64,000 nt of DNA from assembly GCA_949987565.1 (NCBI GenBank), contig OX465114.1, positions 8,970,188 to 9,034,187 on the forward strand, given 5' to 3'. The translations under genes and the position numbers were made by a program. The notes beneath the pieces were generated by a model, which was not told the DNA's origin, searched no databases, and was given only the letters and a program-made list of their open reading frames with translations. The stretch comes from Luidia sarsii (Eukaryota; Echinodermata; Asteroidea; Paxillosida; Luidiidae). This document shows, piece after piece, positions 45,761-57,796 of this stretch. Within the stretch, counting starts at the first letter, position 1; every line of letters starts with the position of its first letter.

Positions 45761-48700
45761 GATCAGTAAGGAACGGTCCGATTCTAAGAAGCAGTGGGAA
45801 AAACCCCATTTGGAAGCCTGCACAAAAGGATACAGCTCTAGGTAGGATGGGACGCACACCGTCTCCTTAGTGAAATCCACTTTGCAGCTGAGCTTGGACA
45901 GTTGCTCCTCATATAGGGCCAATGCTTCCTTCATGTTGGCTCCGTTGCCCTGAAGGACATGGAAGTGAAAACAAGAAACAAAACAAAAGTAGAAATGAAG
46001 GGGTTGATCATCGCGGTGGTACAGGTCATAAGGAAGTGGGTGATCAAAGTCACGCGATGTCTCATTGCTGGTAGCAACGTTTCGGTTGCTGGAACTGCTA
46101 CCCTTCATCAGGCAACAGAAGTAATTTGATAGCTCAGGCCGTAGAGCACTGAAAACTGACTGGCAAACCTATAAGGAAATCAAGAAATCCACACGAGTAC
46201 GGGTGACTCATCAAAAAAAAAAAAAGCATGAAAGAACCCTTGGTGCCTCTTTCTGACTATTGGCCTCGGGGATGATAGAATCCCGCCACCGACACGGGAC
46301 GCCATGCCCAGCTCTCACCTGCGTGAAGTATTTGCCGGATGGCTTCAGGACGTTCATGGACAGGTCCAGAATGAGCCGCAAGAAGTCCCACTGATCTCCT
46401 GGACAAACAAACACACACACACACAAGGGATGACATAGAAGAAGCCTCGTCACTCAAACAGAGGGACTACCAAGCATTGGCACTGAATCATCACGGCAGC
46501 TTGATAGAGCAACCAAGACTTAATTTGGTTTATATTCTGATTCCGCCTTTGGGAAAAGTTCCACTCAGATGACAACTTAAAGCACTCAGTTTGGGTCCAA
46601 TGACTTTTGCCTGGGGCAGAACGGTCCTGCTTTTGGTTCTGCACTTTGTGAAAGGTCCTGCTAGGATCGAAATGTCAGGCCCACAGCATTTCTTTGAGAT
46701 TTGTGAAGATTTGAGGAATTTATGGAATTGTAGGGTCGAGGGGGGGGGGGGCTGGCCTTTAGATTGAACTTTGACCTACCCTTTGGCTCTGTGGTGATAG
46801 GGATGGCGGTGAGGTCATTGATGACATAGTCAAACTGTCGGCCTTCAGCGGCATACTGCTTCAGAGCGGGCACACAGTCGTCCACAATCACCTGCAAGCG
46901 AGCCAACAAGCAAGCATCCACGTAAGCAAGCAAGCACGCAAGCAAGCAGGCGAGCAAACAGATGGCTATTGAATTACAAGAATTGAGACCTTGTCTTCAA
47001 AAAGCCTGACAAAGTCTAGCAGTGCGCAGCCAAAACCTATGTTCTTTCAAACCAACACCGTGAGCCAACACGTGTCACTATCAACAGCAAACAACCCCTT
47101 TCTCTAATCTCTATTATTGCAGCATGCTTTCTGATAATCTTGTCAAAGAAGCAACGAAAACTGGACCGGGATTGGAACCTGTGACCTCTGATTTAATGCA
47201 TCATTTGTCTACTACCAGAGCAATCCGGCCCTAAGGTGTCGTCTTTCCTAAAACTGTCAACAGAGGAGGATCTTTCTCAGGTGTGGAAACTCTGCCCTCC
47301 GAGAAAAGTCGCGCAACGAGCGATGGGCCTGAAACCAAACTATTTGACCCCTGCTAAGGGTGCCTACCTTGTAGTTTGGCCCTTCCAGTTGGTCCATGGA
47401 GTCAAAGCAGATGCCTCGCAAGTACTTTGTGGCTGCAGTGATGACGGTCTGATCAATGTGAGCACACGGAATCGGCCGACACGGGAGAGCGTTAAGGAAA
47501 GGCGCCCTCTGGATATGAAATAGGATTTGTTTTGTGCATGTTGGCTTGACTTTAAATCAACGAGGGTCTGCCCAACCTTTAAATGCGATTGCCAAAAAGT
47601 ATGCTCGACTGCCTGCTGGATAAAATAATACAGGGAGCTGAGGTAGGATTCTCACCCATGACTCGGTGTGGACTGTGCAGCAGGCAAATTTTGGGTTGCC
47701 AACTCAAGCCCGTGAAATCCCAGGGAGAACCCTACCGTAGTTCAGGGGATCACACAAAGTGGACTGAGCTCGGGATTTTTCTTCGGACTCTGTTTTCAAA
47801 CAAAACGCAGTTCGCTATTGAAAAACGCAAGGATATTTCTATCATGGTGATGAAGGCCGGGTCCTGCTGTCGCAGATGGTGAAGGATTCCGCCGTCCCCG
47901 GCCCCCAGCACCAAGACATCCTTGCCCTGGAAGTCCATGCGACCGTTGCCCGTGATGGCCTTGGTGTAAGCAATATCGCTCTCCGCCAAATCTGGATGAG
48001 ATCGGGGTGGGTGAGGCGGAAGAGGGGGAAGGCAGAACAGAGACAGATTACCCCAGAAGTGTGAAAGAAGAAGACACAAAGGATTAAATAAGACTTGAGG
48101 CTTTGCATGGCGGGTGAAACAATATAGGAGGATTTTCGGTGACACCATGTTAACTATAAGGTCTCTAAGAAGAGGTATGGTTCTGAAAAGAAACCGAGTG
48201 ATAACTCGACGTTCTGGCCAGTATGCTCTGGCCATCATCAGGAGAATAACAAAGGATTAACGTAATGCAATGCACAGACATTTAAGACTCGTAACTGTGT
48301 TCATGGTTTCTTTTTTTTTCAATGTACATTATGGTCTTTGTACGACTTCCTGGATCAAACTCAGGCTCAGGCGTTGTCTCCGTCAAATGAAATCTAAAAA
48401 AACAACCCACCAGGCTGTGATTTGTAGGTCGGGGGTCATTGTGTGTACATCCACTTACTAGGGTCATTGTCCAGTATCAGCATGTTGCCGTACTGCGGCG
48501 AGTGGAGGATCTTGACGTTCTGGTACTTGGTGGTCTCCTCGAAGACGAGCTCGTCAAAGTCGTACTCCACCAGCCGCTCGTCGGCGGTCGGCATGTAGCG
48601 ATCCCAGGACCCCACCTCTCGCTTGATTAGGGGGAACCTGAGAAAGAAAAAAACCCAAACCAAATCTGTATTGCCTGTCACAGTATTCAATAGAACAATC

Positions 48701-51700
48701 CTTTTTTTCCTTCAGATTATATTGTCAGCATTTTCACATGGGATGGGATTAGAAACTCCCAACTCCTTGCTCTCTTGCACCGACTTTTTCACCACTTGAA
48801 CCACAGAGCTGGTTTGGAGTTGTAAGGTGGTTTGATATTCGTATGAATGCGGGTACTGCCGACACTCATAGATATGACGATATTTGCAAATCAAATTGTT
48901 AGACTGTGGCTACAAATTACACACAGGTCTAAGGGAAAGCTGGTAGCTAGCGGCTACAGCCAATTCCCACAGTGTTGTGTTATTCTCAGCCATTCTCAGA
49001 CAGAGGTTGCTCCTTCTACGGATGATCCACACACACACACACAAAAGAAAAAGAAGGAAAACTGCATGGCGTTCCTGACCTCTTTGATTTCTTGCAGGCA
49101 AAGAGGGCGGCCAGTTTGTCCTCCAGGGCGGCTAGCTGCTTTTCACCCATCTGATGCTCCTCCCCCTGCTTGGGGCACTCTTGCACGTTGACCACCATCA
49201 AGCCGTCTGGATGGCTCTGGACCAGGGCTGATCTGTGACGGAGAGAAAAACCCCAAACAACCCAATAACGCTCCGTAATTTATCAGGGTCCAATTTCATG
49301 GAATCCGTTAGCAAAAATCTTTGCTTACCATAGCAGATACTCTTTGCTTATGGTTTGCATATTTCAAGAGCCGAAAGTCTTGCTAACGGATTCCATGAAA
49401 TCGATATACGCTAAATGCTGCCCAGTATTAAGCACAGAAATATGCCGTAACGGATTCCATGAAATTGGACCAAGATCTGATACTACAGAAGAAATTGCTC
49501 TTTGCCAAAAATTATAATATGAAGATAAATTGCTCTCTATGTCTGCTTGAAGGAAGCAACGTTCCGGCACCGGACTGCTCGCCTTTGTCAAGCTGTTTGA
49601 CGACACAAATATTTGGGACACTTGAGACCGCACAAGTGTCTTTTACAGCTTGACAAATTAGGCTGACAGTCTGCAGCCGAAACGTCACTTCCTTCAAGCC
49701 AACATCAAGAGCCAACCAACTATTCATGTTCATAATCAGTGGGACTTGGGGTGACTACCAGAATTTCATTCTGACCAGTCCACCAAATGCTGTCAACTGC
49801 TTACTGGCCAGAAAAAAGGAAGCAGTTAATTAAATCCCAAGTCTGGTGAGGCGATCGGCCCCAATGAAATTAGAAAGATGGATAAGGTGAACACTGGTCC
49901 GTTAGTGAAAAAAAATAGTGGGTCTGACATTTCGATCATAGCAGTACCTTTCTCAAAGGCACAGTGAGATTTGCATTCTGGTAAATTTAGTCAGTAAGCC
50001 ATTTGCAACACTTTTGTATATTACCGTACTCTAACTGATTTTTTTTTAAACCTTTGTTTTTCGAGTCAACTTTCATTTGGATTCTGCCTACAGTTGCGAA
50101 AGGTCCTGCCAGGATTAAAATGCCAGGCCCTTCAAAATTGAGTTTTGCACTTTGGTCATCTGAGGCAGTGAGCAGTTTGCAAAAATGTTTGCGTATTACC
50201 TTCCATCTTGGTTAGAGTACAGGATGAGACTGCCATTGCCGGCACCCATAGGCACAGTGTGCGGCGGAGTGTCGAATCCAGCCTCGCGAAAAATACCGTC
50301 CATTCCTTGCTGCAGGGTCTGCCAATCCACTACAAAACAACAATCAACAACACAAATCTCATCTGTCATATCCGTGTCTGGCAATTTTTCTCACTTTTTG
50401 CAGTTGCGCCACACAGGTTGTTTAAGAGCACTTTCTATCCAACTCGGATCCATACCAACTCGGACGGTCAGACCCATCCAAACCAACTTGGACCTGTGCC
50501 AACTCAGACCCATCCAAACCAACTTGGACCTGTGCCAACTCACACCCATGCCAAATTGGACCCACTACCAACTCAGACCCACTACCAACTAGGACCCCCT
50601 ACCAACTCGAACCCATCACCAACTCGGACCCACCACCAACTCGGACCCACCACCAACTCGGACCGACCACCAACTCGGACCCACCACCAACTCGGACCCC
50701 CAACCAAATCGGACCCACTACCAACTCGGACCCCCTACCAACTCGGACCCACTACCAACTCAGACCCACCACCAACTCGGACCTACCACCAACTCAGACC
50801 CACCACCAACTTGGACCCCCAACCAAATCGGACCCACCACCAACTCGGACCCACTACCAACTCGGACCCACCACCAACTCGGACCCACCACCAACTCAGA
50901 CCCACCACCAACTTGGACCCCCAACCAAATCGGACCCACAACCAACTCGGACCCCCAACCAAATCGGACCCACAACCAACCCGGACCCCCTACCAACTCG
51001 GACCCCCTACCAACTCGGACCCACTACCAACTCGGACCCACCACCAACTCGGACCCACCACCAACTCAGACCCCCTACCAACTCGGACCCACCACCAACT
51101 CAGACCCACCACCAACTCGGACCCCCTACCAACTCGGACCCCCTACCAACTCGGACCCACTTCCAACTCAGACCCACTACCAACTTGGACCCATCACCAA
51201 CTCGGACCCACCACCAACTCGGACCCACCTTATAATACACATACGGTAGTTTTATTTTAGGATGTTTTACTAATGAATTCCATTACCGGTATCTACTGTA
51301 GGAAGAATCGATTTTACTTGATTTGATATAACTAAATTGAAATGTTTTCCTCTGCTTTTTAACTTTAGTGCACAATTTTACATTTTTTCACTAAATTTTT
51401 TTATGCAAATGCAGTACCTTATTAAGGTCTTTCAAAGGCATATTTTTAGACTAATTTAACAATGTTCAACATTCACAAAAACTTTTCTCAATGTCGTAAA
51501 GATCCAAATATGAATTTCAAATTTACATGTTAATTTCAGATACTACAAAATATGAAGTATAATTACTGTACATACCGGGTATATCAAATTTCAATAGATA
51601 ACCTATTAAAGGTCAACTGCAATGCATTTTGGAATTCGTTTTTATTATTTCAAATAATACTATGGTGTCAGTAAAATACATCCATGCATTTTTTCCGAAT

Positions 51701-54700
51701 TTTAAACTATGGGAAAGAGTTTTAAAAAAATATTTAAGTTTGGAAGGGGGAGCAGCCACGCCCCCGTGGAGGACGTCCTTGATGATGTCAGCGGATGAAG
51801 ACTAGTCCATTACTCTTGTCGGGGAACTATTGAATTGTACGTTCATATATACCAACAGTCAGTGCACGTTTCTTAAGAGAACCGATTTCGGGAGTAAATA
51901 TCGACAAACCATGTGACACGCCAGCCAGATTCGTTGTTGAAGATTGCAGCAGCGGAATAAACATGCATTTATTCCCTGACGATCCTAGAATAAGCCGCAT
52001 TTTGACGTCAAAAATCACGCTGACACGATCGAAATAATCCGACCCGTCAAATCGTGCAGTGCAGTGTCCATTTTGAAGCTTGTTTTCACGGAGACCATCC
52101 GGGCTCATACATGTACGTGTATGGTTTGGCAACGTGTTCCCGTCTGTGGCCATAGGAAAACTTTTTTCAGAATCTCTGTCCTTGTTATCGACTTAGAATT
52201 CATCTGATTCCCAAAAAAAAAACTTGTCGAAAGATGTCTTGGCCAACAAAATTCTCATGTTTATCTCGCCGAGAAAAAGACTGGTGCCACGCTAAAAAAA
52301 TGTGCATTATCTACTGAACGCGTCAGGGAACCTCTCCGACTATCTAAGTGCATACGGTTTTCGCGGGGAGAGAAAAAAATTCTGCGTTCATCCGGTGACG
52401 TAAAGAACAGCGCCCTCAATAACTACAAGCATAATTTTAATTAATCAAAAAAGGCTTCTAATAAGCCTGAAACACAAAATTTCATGTTTGATCTGGAATT
52501 ACAATGTACATGTACCAATGAACATACATTGTATTTAATGCCAAATCATGATTTTCTAATTTTTGCACTTCAGTTGACCTTAAACTACAGGTACACATAT
52601 AATACAGTAAAACCAAATAGAATAGAATAAAAAAAATACAATAAAAAATGCCCACATTGCAATATGCAGATCCCCAACAAATGAAACAAGGTACACTGTA
52701 CATGTACATGTACCATAAAAATTGAATAGCCCTATCAAAAAAACCTATCCACATCACATATATACATATACAACTTTTTCCAATGACGAAAAGGACTGAA
52801 CAACAAATCCCCAAAGCCGACTCAAATCAGAGCTAGAATCATCCAGATTATTAAAAAAATATATATACCCTGACTCGGTACCGGTACTTAGTTTACCAAC
52901 CTGATATACATGTACATGGTGCATGCACAAACGAAACATATTTCTACATGTATATATTTTGCCCGCATCGGCATACTTCTTGCAAATGTTATTTTGCCGT
53001 TCCCTACTCCGCTTGGCCAATTTTCATTATGTCATGCCAACTTGTGGTGGCAAAGACATCAGCAGCATTTCGGTCGATTTGTACACATCAGCAGGGTTGG
53101 GACTCTGTTTTACTTGGACCCTACAGTCACCCGAATCTCAAAATTTCAAAATTCGATAAAAAAAAGGGTGACTTGTCGGTACGCGTTTCCGACGCTTGGC
53201 CTTCTACACATGTAACTCACATCACACGATGAAAACAACTCCGTATAACGATCTCAGACTTCGTATCTTCCGGTTTGTTTCCTGCTCTTTCTCTGCTCCG
53301 TCATCGAAAATGTGGAAAGTTAAGGCTCTACCAGTAGGGCAAACTCGTGTGATTCAAAAAGTTGCTCTTTTGAGGTCTATTTTCCTAGGTACAAAATTGG
53401 CAGTTGCTTCGAAGCTCCAATTTTCTTCATTGTTGGTCCTAAAAAAATCTGAGTGTACCATAACAAACTCCAACATCCGTAGAAAAAATATATATCACGC
53501 AACTTGAGGCAGTCCGTTCTGGGTAAAAACTATGGAGGCTCCTATAGAGCGTCTCGCTTATATAATTTTTTTAATATTTTTTTTTTTCTTATTATTTAAA
53601 GACAAAAAGTAACATGGCCCAATTGGCTTTTTTTTTAAATAAAAAAATAAAAGGGCAGCTAGAGAAAGTACCAAGAAGGAGGAAATGTGTCTCTGAAGTG
53701 ACATTGTGAAAGGTCATAACTGAAGAAGCAGTGAGAAAGAGGATTGTGGAGTTTTTTTAAATGTCACAGAAGAAGACATCAACCAGATAAAAAGTACAAC
53801 TCCACCAAAAGGGAAAAGAAAACAGAATCTGCTTCCATGGCTGAATCACAATTAGCTTGGACCAAGCTGAACAATCACATCCTGCCTCGATGTATCTTCT
53901 TCTGATGTGGAAATTAACCAGGATGAGAAATGCTGCATGTGTCATTCATAGATTCCGTCCTACCGTATTTCACCTCTATGGTTTACTTGAAGATCCAAAT
54001 TCAAAAAAGTTAAAAGATACGCAGTGGCTGTTGTTACGGCAGTCGTCCGTGTGGTTCCCTGACTTAACAGTATTTGTCAGGATGTTTAGCTCTTGGAACC
54101 AGACTATCAGCTAATAGACTGGTTCAACCAGCCTGCAATGCTGACGAAATACAATCAAGTCAGGGAACCACACAGACGACTGCCGTAACAACAGCCCAGG
54201 GCAGGAACTCCGGGTTAAAAAGGGCACGGCAATTTTTGCCTTGAAATTTCGGCAAATTAAGGGCATCACGGCAATTTCTGCATTTTTTGAAGGGCATCAA
54301 GGCAATCGCAAAAAAAAATCCAGGGCATCAAGGCAATTTAACGACTTTTTATTAGTACCGATGCAAACACGCTGTAAGCACCTTAAAAAACTTTCAAAAT
54401 AGGCGCTGAAGGCACCGAATCGTTGTTTTAGGTCTCCTACTAATATATCATCGTTTCTGTGGGACCACAATGCCTGAAAAAGATTATTTTCCAACATAAA
54501 AATGACGTCTAAAATAGGTTTCAGTCAGCCACCAACACGCATTCTCACCGAACATGAACTGTACCATTCAGGTATGGCCGGGGTGCTACTGCTATAGTAA
54601 GCGGGACGACAAAAATATCTGACAATAGATCCTCACAAAAGAATCAAAATAAAAAGGATTCTAAATAGCCTACATGTTTTGTAAAGATGGATTTTTAAGC

Positions 54701-57500
54701 AGCTAGGTCCAACCTAAACGAGAATATTATCGGAGCTTATTATTGTATAAAGTCGCACCCCTCTCATTCCTAATAGAATAGTCCATGCTGTTGAGATATC
54801 GTGATGTGGGCTCGGTGTGCCAAAACCTTCTCATCAGTTCTCGTCCAAAAAATTGAGAATAACTTGAAAAACATTCACGTTCGTAGGCCTACCTGAAAAA
54901 AGGAATAAAGTTTGCGACATTTTTGTGCTGTATCGTGAAGTAGTAGCTCATTTTGCTGTTAAGCTTTCTCCTTTCGGGGCATGGTTACGACTTTGAAAAG
55001 GCACCCGCGAACACGCAAACATTTGACAGCTCTATGATTCTACTTTCGCACGCAACCCAAGTTACCCAACCACGTGCTGCATGCTGCGCAATCTATCTAT
55101 CGTGCAACGCAAATCGCTCCCAACTACCGTTGGTACCCGTTGTTTGGTACAGCCAGCGATGTCCAAGATTCACTGGTACCCGCAGACTAAAAGTTCGTTG
55201 ACATGAAACTGTCCCGATCGAACGCACTGGACATGTACATGTACAGTACATGTACATGTACATGTACATTGATCGTGTACAGTATGTGTACGTGTACATG
55301 TACACCCATACACAGTACGTACAGTTGTGCACAGAATGCGCAATGTTTAGCTGACAGTGCGCACGGTACATGTTAACAGTGAAGCTTCCGTGTGTGCTGA
55401 ATTATATTTCATGCGCGCTGTGCTTACGGCCGTGCGGCGGCCGGCAGTCCGATCTGCCCAACTATCCATCGGCCAAAAGGGCACGACGGCAATGTGTTAA
55501 AAGGGCACGGCAATTTGTTGCCGTGAAAATCCTCCAAATTTTAGGGCACCGCGGCAATTGGTGAGGGCACGACGGCAATTGCCGTCGTTGCCGTCGTGAA
55601 TTTCCTGCCCTGCAGCCACTGCGTAAAAGTAAAATCTTTCAGTTAAATGAACTTTTTTTCACATTTTAAGAAAATTATTCTCAATTTGAATTATTCATTA
55701 TGGTGATTAAATGTATAATTTCCTTATTATTATGAGGACAGTTTTGATTTGGAAAAGGAGGGGGAAAGGAGAGGGTAGCATGAAGGGACTATATAGTAGG
55801 AGTTGATGGCTCAGGGCAATGGGACACAATTAATTAATGCAAACCAATAAGTTTTAATCATAAATTATGAATGTTTTGAGGAAAGTGTTAGAAGCAGTGT
55901 CGAAAGAAAACCCCCGAAAGATGAACAAAAAACCATACAGGGAAGAATTTTACAGTGCCACACAGCATTTGAGTTATTTTAAGAATTTATTTTGCGTTTG
56001 GCTGCACTGGGGCACCTTACTAAACACCACCGACGAAAATAGGTCATGGTGCTTACTGCGCGGTGCGCCGCGGATGCAACAAAACCGGGTAATCTTACGG
56101 AAGTGACAGGCTTGATCAACCTTCTCTATGATTATTTAGTAATAGTCTGTGGTGTGGAGAAAGTGACTGAGACCTCTTTAAGTGTGATACTTTCGTCCAC
56201 ATTGTTCAGCTTGAAGAAAAGTCCTTAAAAACCGGTAACTGGAGGATACTGTTGTAGTATCCTCCAATAACCGGTTTTCGACGATATAAGGACCTTTCTT
56301 CAAACTAAACAATGTGGACGAAAGTATCACACTAAGAGAGTTCTCGGTCACTTTCTCCACACCACTGACTATTAGAATAATCATAGAGAAGGTTGATCAA
56401 GCCTGTCACTTCCGTAAGATTACCCGGTTTTGTTGACGTCCGCGGCGCACCGCGCAGTAAGCATCGTCACCTATTTTCGTCGGTGGTGTTTAGTAAGGTG
56501 TCCCAGTGCAGCCAAACGCAAAATAAATTCTTAAAATAACTCAAAATGCTGTGTGGCACTGTAAAAATCTTCCCTGTATGTTTTGTTTGTGTTCATCTTT
56601 GGGTTTTTTGTCGACACTGCTTCTAACACTTTCCTCAAATCATTCATAATTTATGCTTAAAACGTATTGGTCTGGTTGATGTCTTCTTCTGTTACGTTTA
56701 AAAAAACTCCACAATCCTCTTTCTCACTGCTTCTTCATTTATAACCTTTCCCAATGTCACTCCAGAGACACATTTCCTCCTTCTTGGTACTTTCTCTAGC
56801 TGCCCTTTTATTTTTTTTCATTTTTCATAAAAGCCTATTGGGCCATGTTACTTTTTGTCTTTAAATAATAATAATAACAAATATTTTTAAAAATTATATA
56901 CGCGAGACGCCCTATAGGAGGCTCCATGGTTTTTACCCTGAACGGACTGCCTCAAGTTGCGTGATATATTTGTTTTCTACGGATGTTGGGGTTTGTTATG
57001 GTACACTCAGATTTTTTTAGGACCAACAATAAAGAAAACTGGAGCTTCGAAGCAACTGCCAATTTTGTACCTAGGAAAATAGACCCCAAAAGAGCAACTT
57101 TTTGAATCACACGAGTTCGGCCTACTGGAAAAGCTTTTCACATTTTCGGTGACGGACAAGAGCAGGAAACCAACTGTAAGATACGAAGTCTGAGATCGTT
57201 ATACGGAGTTGTTTTCATCGTGCGATGTGAGTTAGAAGGCTAAGCGTCGAAAACGTGTACCGTCGAAATCGTGGGTTCCCACGATACTACTACTGCTAGT
57301 ACTACTAGTACTATAACTATCATATTAGTATTACTAAGTTGTACTACTACTATACAGTATACTACTACTGTAGTACTAATACTAGGCCATATGTACATGT
57401 ACATGTACATGTACGGTAGCCTGTCGTAACTAATGCACTTACCTGGATTGACCAAGGCCTGTGGGGAAACCTCGAAATTGAGGAGCGTGGTCAACGCCAT
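45233..57500 (-). CDS. SMS: Spermine synthase, 9 coding exons, with repeat-encoded C-terminal extension
   Basis: Exons are 57500-57443, 50329-50200, 49232-49080, 48637-48459, 47991-47837, 47457-47368, 46891-46780, 46398-46319 and 45949-45233 (TGA). All phases join. It transfers aminopropyl from decarboxylated AdoMet to spermidine in the cytosol. Residues about 1-115 are the divergent N-terminal dimerisation domain. Then come [41 protein letters not shown] (Asp206), MIEID (Asp227), [12 protein letters not shown] (Asp281) and [12 protein letters not shown]. These correspond to the cofactor- and substrate-binding and catalytic acids of the human enzyme. The start is the only in-frame ATG before [12 protein letters not shown]. 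The canonical protein should end near residue 363 (human 366), but the frame runs on to 557 through a minisatellite. The intron between exons 5 and 6 is AT-AC. Confidence 0.92.
47155..47255 (-). repeat. tRNA-derived SINE copy, diverged
   Basis: On the minus strand: GGATTGCTCTGGTAG (A-box) and GGTTCCAATCC (B-box). It lies in SMS intron 6, about 110 bases from exon 6. Confidence 0.55.
47458..47836 (-). other. SMS: U12-type AT-AC intron in SMS (379 bp)
   Basis: Exon 5 ends ATGATAGAA; the intron opens ATATCCTTGC (U12 consensus ATATCCTTT). It closes GCTCAC before ATTGATCAG, joining IE to IDQ as in the spermine synthase family. TTTCCTTAAC at 47,500-47,491 is an exact U12 branch-site match, 34 bases from the 3' end, rather longer than usual. 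No GT donor keeps both the phase and the conserved residues. Confidence 0.85.
48085..48256. mobile_element. One-arm copy of the GTTTGCGGTGACACC family
   Basis: GGCTTTGCATGGCGGGTGAA, CAATATAGG, TTTCGGTGACACCATG, AAGAGGTATGGTTCTGAAAA and AACTCGACGTTCTGGCCAG. It matches the left arm of the 32.2-kb palindrome. The read-back contains CTGATGATGGCCAG ... CTGGCCAGAACG, so the GAAA box is mutated. Confidence 0.7.
49287..49472. mobile_element. MITE with GGTCCAATTTCATGG termini
   Basis: GGTCCAATTTCATGGAATCC and its complement bound a 186-bp element. An internal extra inverted copy (GCTAACGGATTCCATGAAAT) lies at 49,383-49,402. Confidence 0.75.
49546..49700. mobile_element. Foldback element with GAAACGTC box
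   Basis: GCTTGAAGGAAGCAACGTTC at left and GCCGAAACGTCACTTCCTTC at right, with inner pairs TTGTCAAGCTG and CAGCTTGACAA. The loop holds GGCTGACAGTCTGCAGCC. Confidence 0.65.
49917..50137. mobile_element. Diverged GAAACGTC-family foldback
   Basis: GGGTCTGACATTTCGATCAT at left, GAAAGGTCCTGCCAGGATTA at right. Internal TTTGCATTCTGGTAA sequence as in other copies. It ends about 60 bases from SMS exon 2. Confidence 0.6.
50430..51235. repeat. 17-bp minisatellite in SMS intron 1
   Basis: About 47 copies of CCACCAACTCGGACCCA with TTGG, CAGA and CCTA variants. Because 17 is not a multiple of 3, three frames stay open; the 350-codon plus frame is an artefact. Confidence 0.95.
51902..52155 (+). pseudogene. 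THAP-domain relic, frameshifted
   Basis: One frame reads [20 protein letters not shown], resembling the start of a THAP zinc finger (Cys followed by HxFPxDP). After a stop at about 52,040 a neighbouring frame gives [12 protein letters not shown], resembling its CxxHFE end. Order and spacing fit one THAP domain broken by frameshift. THAP domains occur in P-element-type transposases and host genes. It lies in SMS intron 1. Confidence 0.45.
53106..53176. mobile_element. Truncated TAGTCCGAG-family MITE
   Basis: Only the loop-side right arm (CAGTCACCCGAATCTCAAAA ... GGGTGACTTGT) remains, cut off where the palindromic element begins. Confidence 0.65.
53640..53945 (+). pseudogene. Possible transposase C-terminal relic
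   Basis: Broken frames give [51 protein letters not shown] and [17 protein letters not shown]. The order and style resemble the tail of a DDE transposase with a Cys-rich end, interrupted by stops and frameshifts. No family can be named. Confidence 0.3.
54197..55612. mobile_element. 1.4-kb hAT-like element with 5-bp duplication
   Basis: Termini are CAGGGCAGGAACTCC and GAATTTCCTGCCCTG, with CAGCC duplicated on both sides (54,192-54,196 and 55,613-55,617). Subterminal GGGCACGGCAATT/AAGGGCATCACGGCAATT units repeat at both ends. No intact transposase. CAGGG ends fit hAT; 5-bp duplications are known for some hAT groups. Confidence 0.75.
55230..55320. repeat. TACATG tract inside the hAT-like element
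   Basis: GTACATGTAC runs lie in the middle of the nested insertion, so the repeat arose or arrived with this younger element. Confidence 0.8.
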
Positions 57501-57796
57501 GGTTTCTTCGAACTTCAGCCCGGCCGTCGGCACGATCGAGTTGGCGACTTCCCAGGCACAGGTGTCGTACACTAGACAGGCGGCAACCAGGCACGAGTCA
57601 CCAAGGAGAAGGAAGGCCCAAGAGTTCAGGAGAGGACAACCAACCAGATAACAGACCTGCCCAGCACTCCAGCACTGCAGAGATAAGACTAGTTAAAGCA
57701 ACGCACAGAATATTAATATTATTATACTCTTAGTCGCACGTGTTCACGAGTTTCCACCGATGAGGGCGCTATTTCTATCGCAGAATTATTTTTGTC

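Larger units (their letters stand above)
54019..55624. mobile_element. ACGCAGTGGCTG hairpin MITE split by a nested element
   Basis: ACGCAGTGGCTGTTGTTACG at left; the last part of the right arm (CAGCCACTGCGT) is displaced to 55,613-55,624. The intact relative is at 26,153-26,334. Confidence 0.8.
53177..57262. mobile_element. Large palindromic element in SMS intron 1, left arm interrupted
   Basis: The right arm (56,265-57,262) is the inverted copy of 53,177-53,787 followed by 55,844-56,240. Landmarks are CGGTACGCGTTT/AAACGTGTACCG at the ends, GATGAAAACAACTCCGTATA, TGAGGCAGTCCGTTC, GTACCAAGAAGGAGG, GAAGAAGACATCAACCAG and GAAGTGACAGGCTTGATCAA. A small hairpin around ACCGGTAACTGGAGGATACT lies at the centre (~56,250). 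The 2-kb block 53,788-55,843 is present only in the left arm. Confidence 0.8.

Noticed and set aside
50208..51260. 350-codon frame rich in Thr, His, Pro and Asn
   Set aside because: A 17-bp minisatellite without stops; all three frames are open and the ends are not gene-like.
53196..53507. 103-codon frame in the palindrome arm
   Set aside because: No recognised domain; the same sequence in the other arm does not keep the frame clearly intact.
57501..57572. N-terminal extension of spermine synthase (YDTCAWEVANS)
   Set aside because: It would start at GTG; the ATG at 57,500 gives an N-terminus of the expected length.
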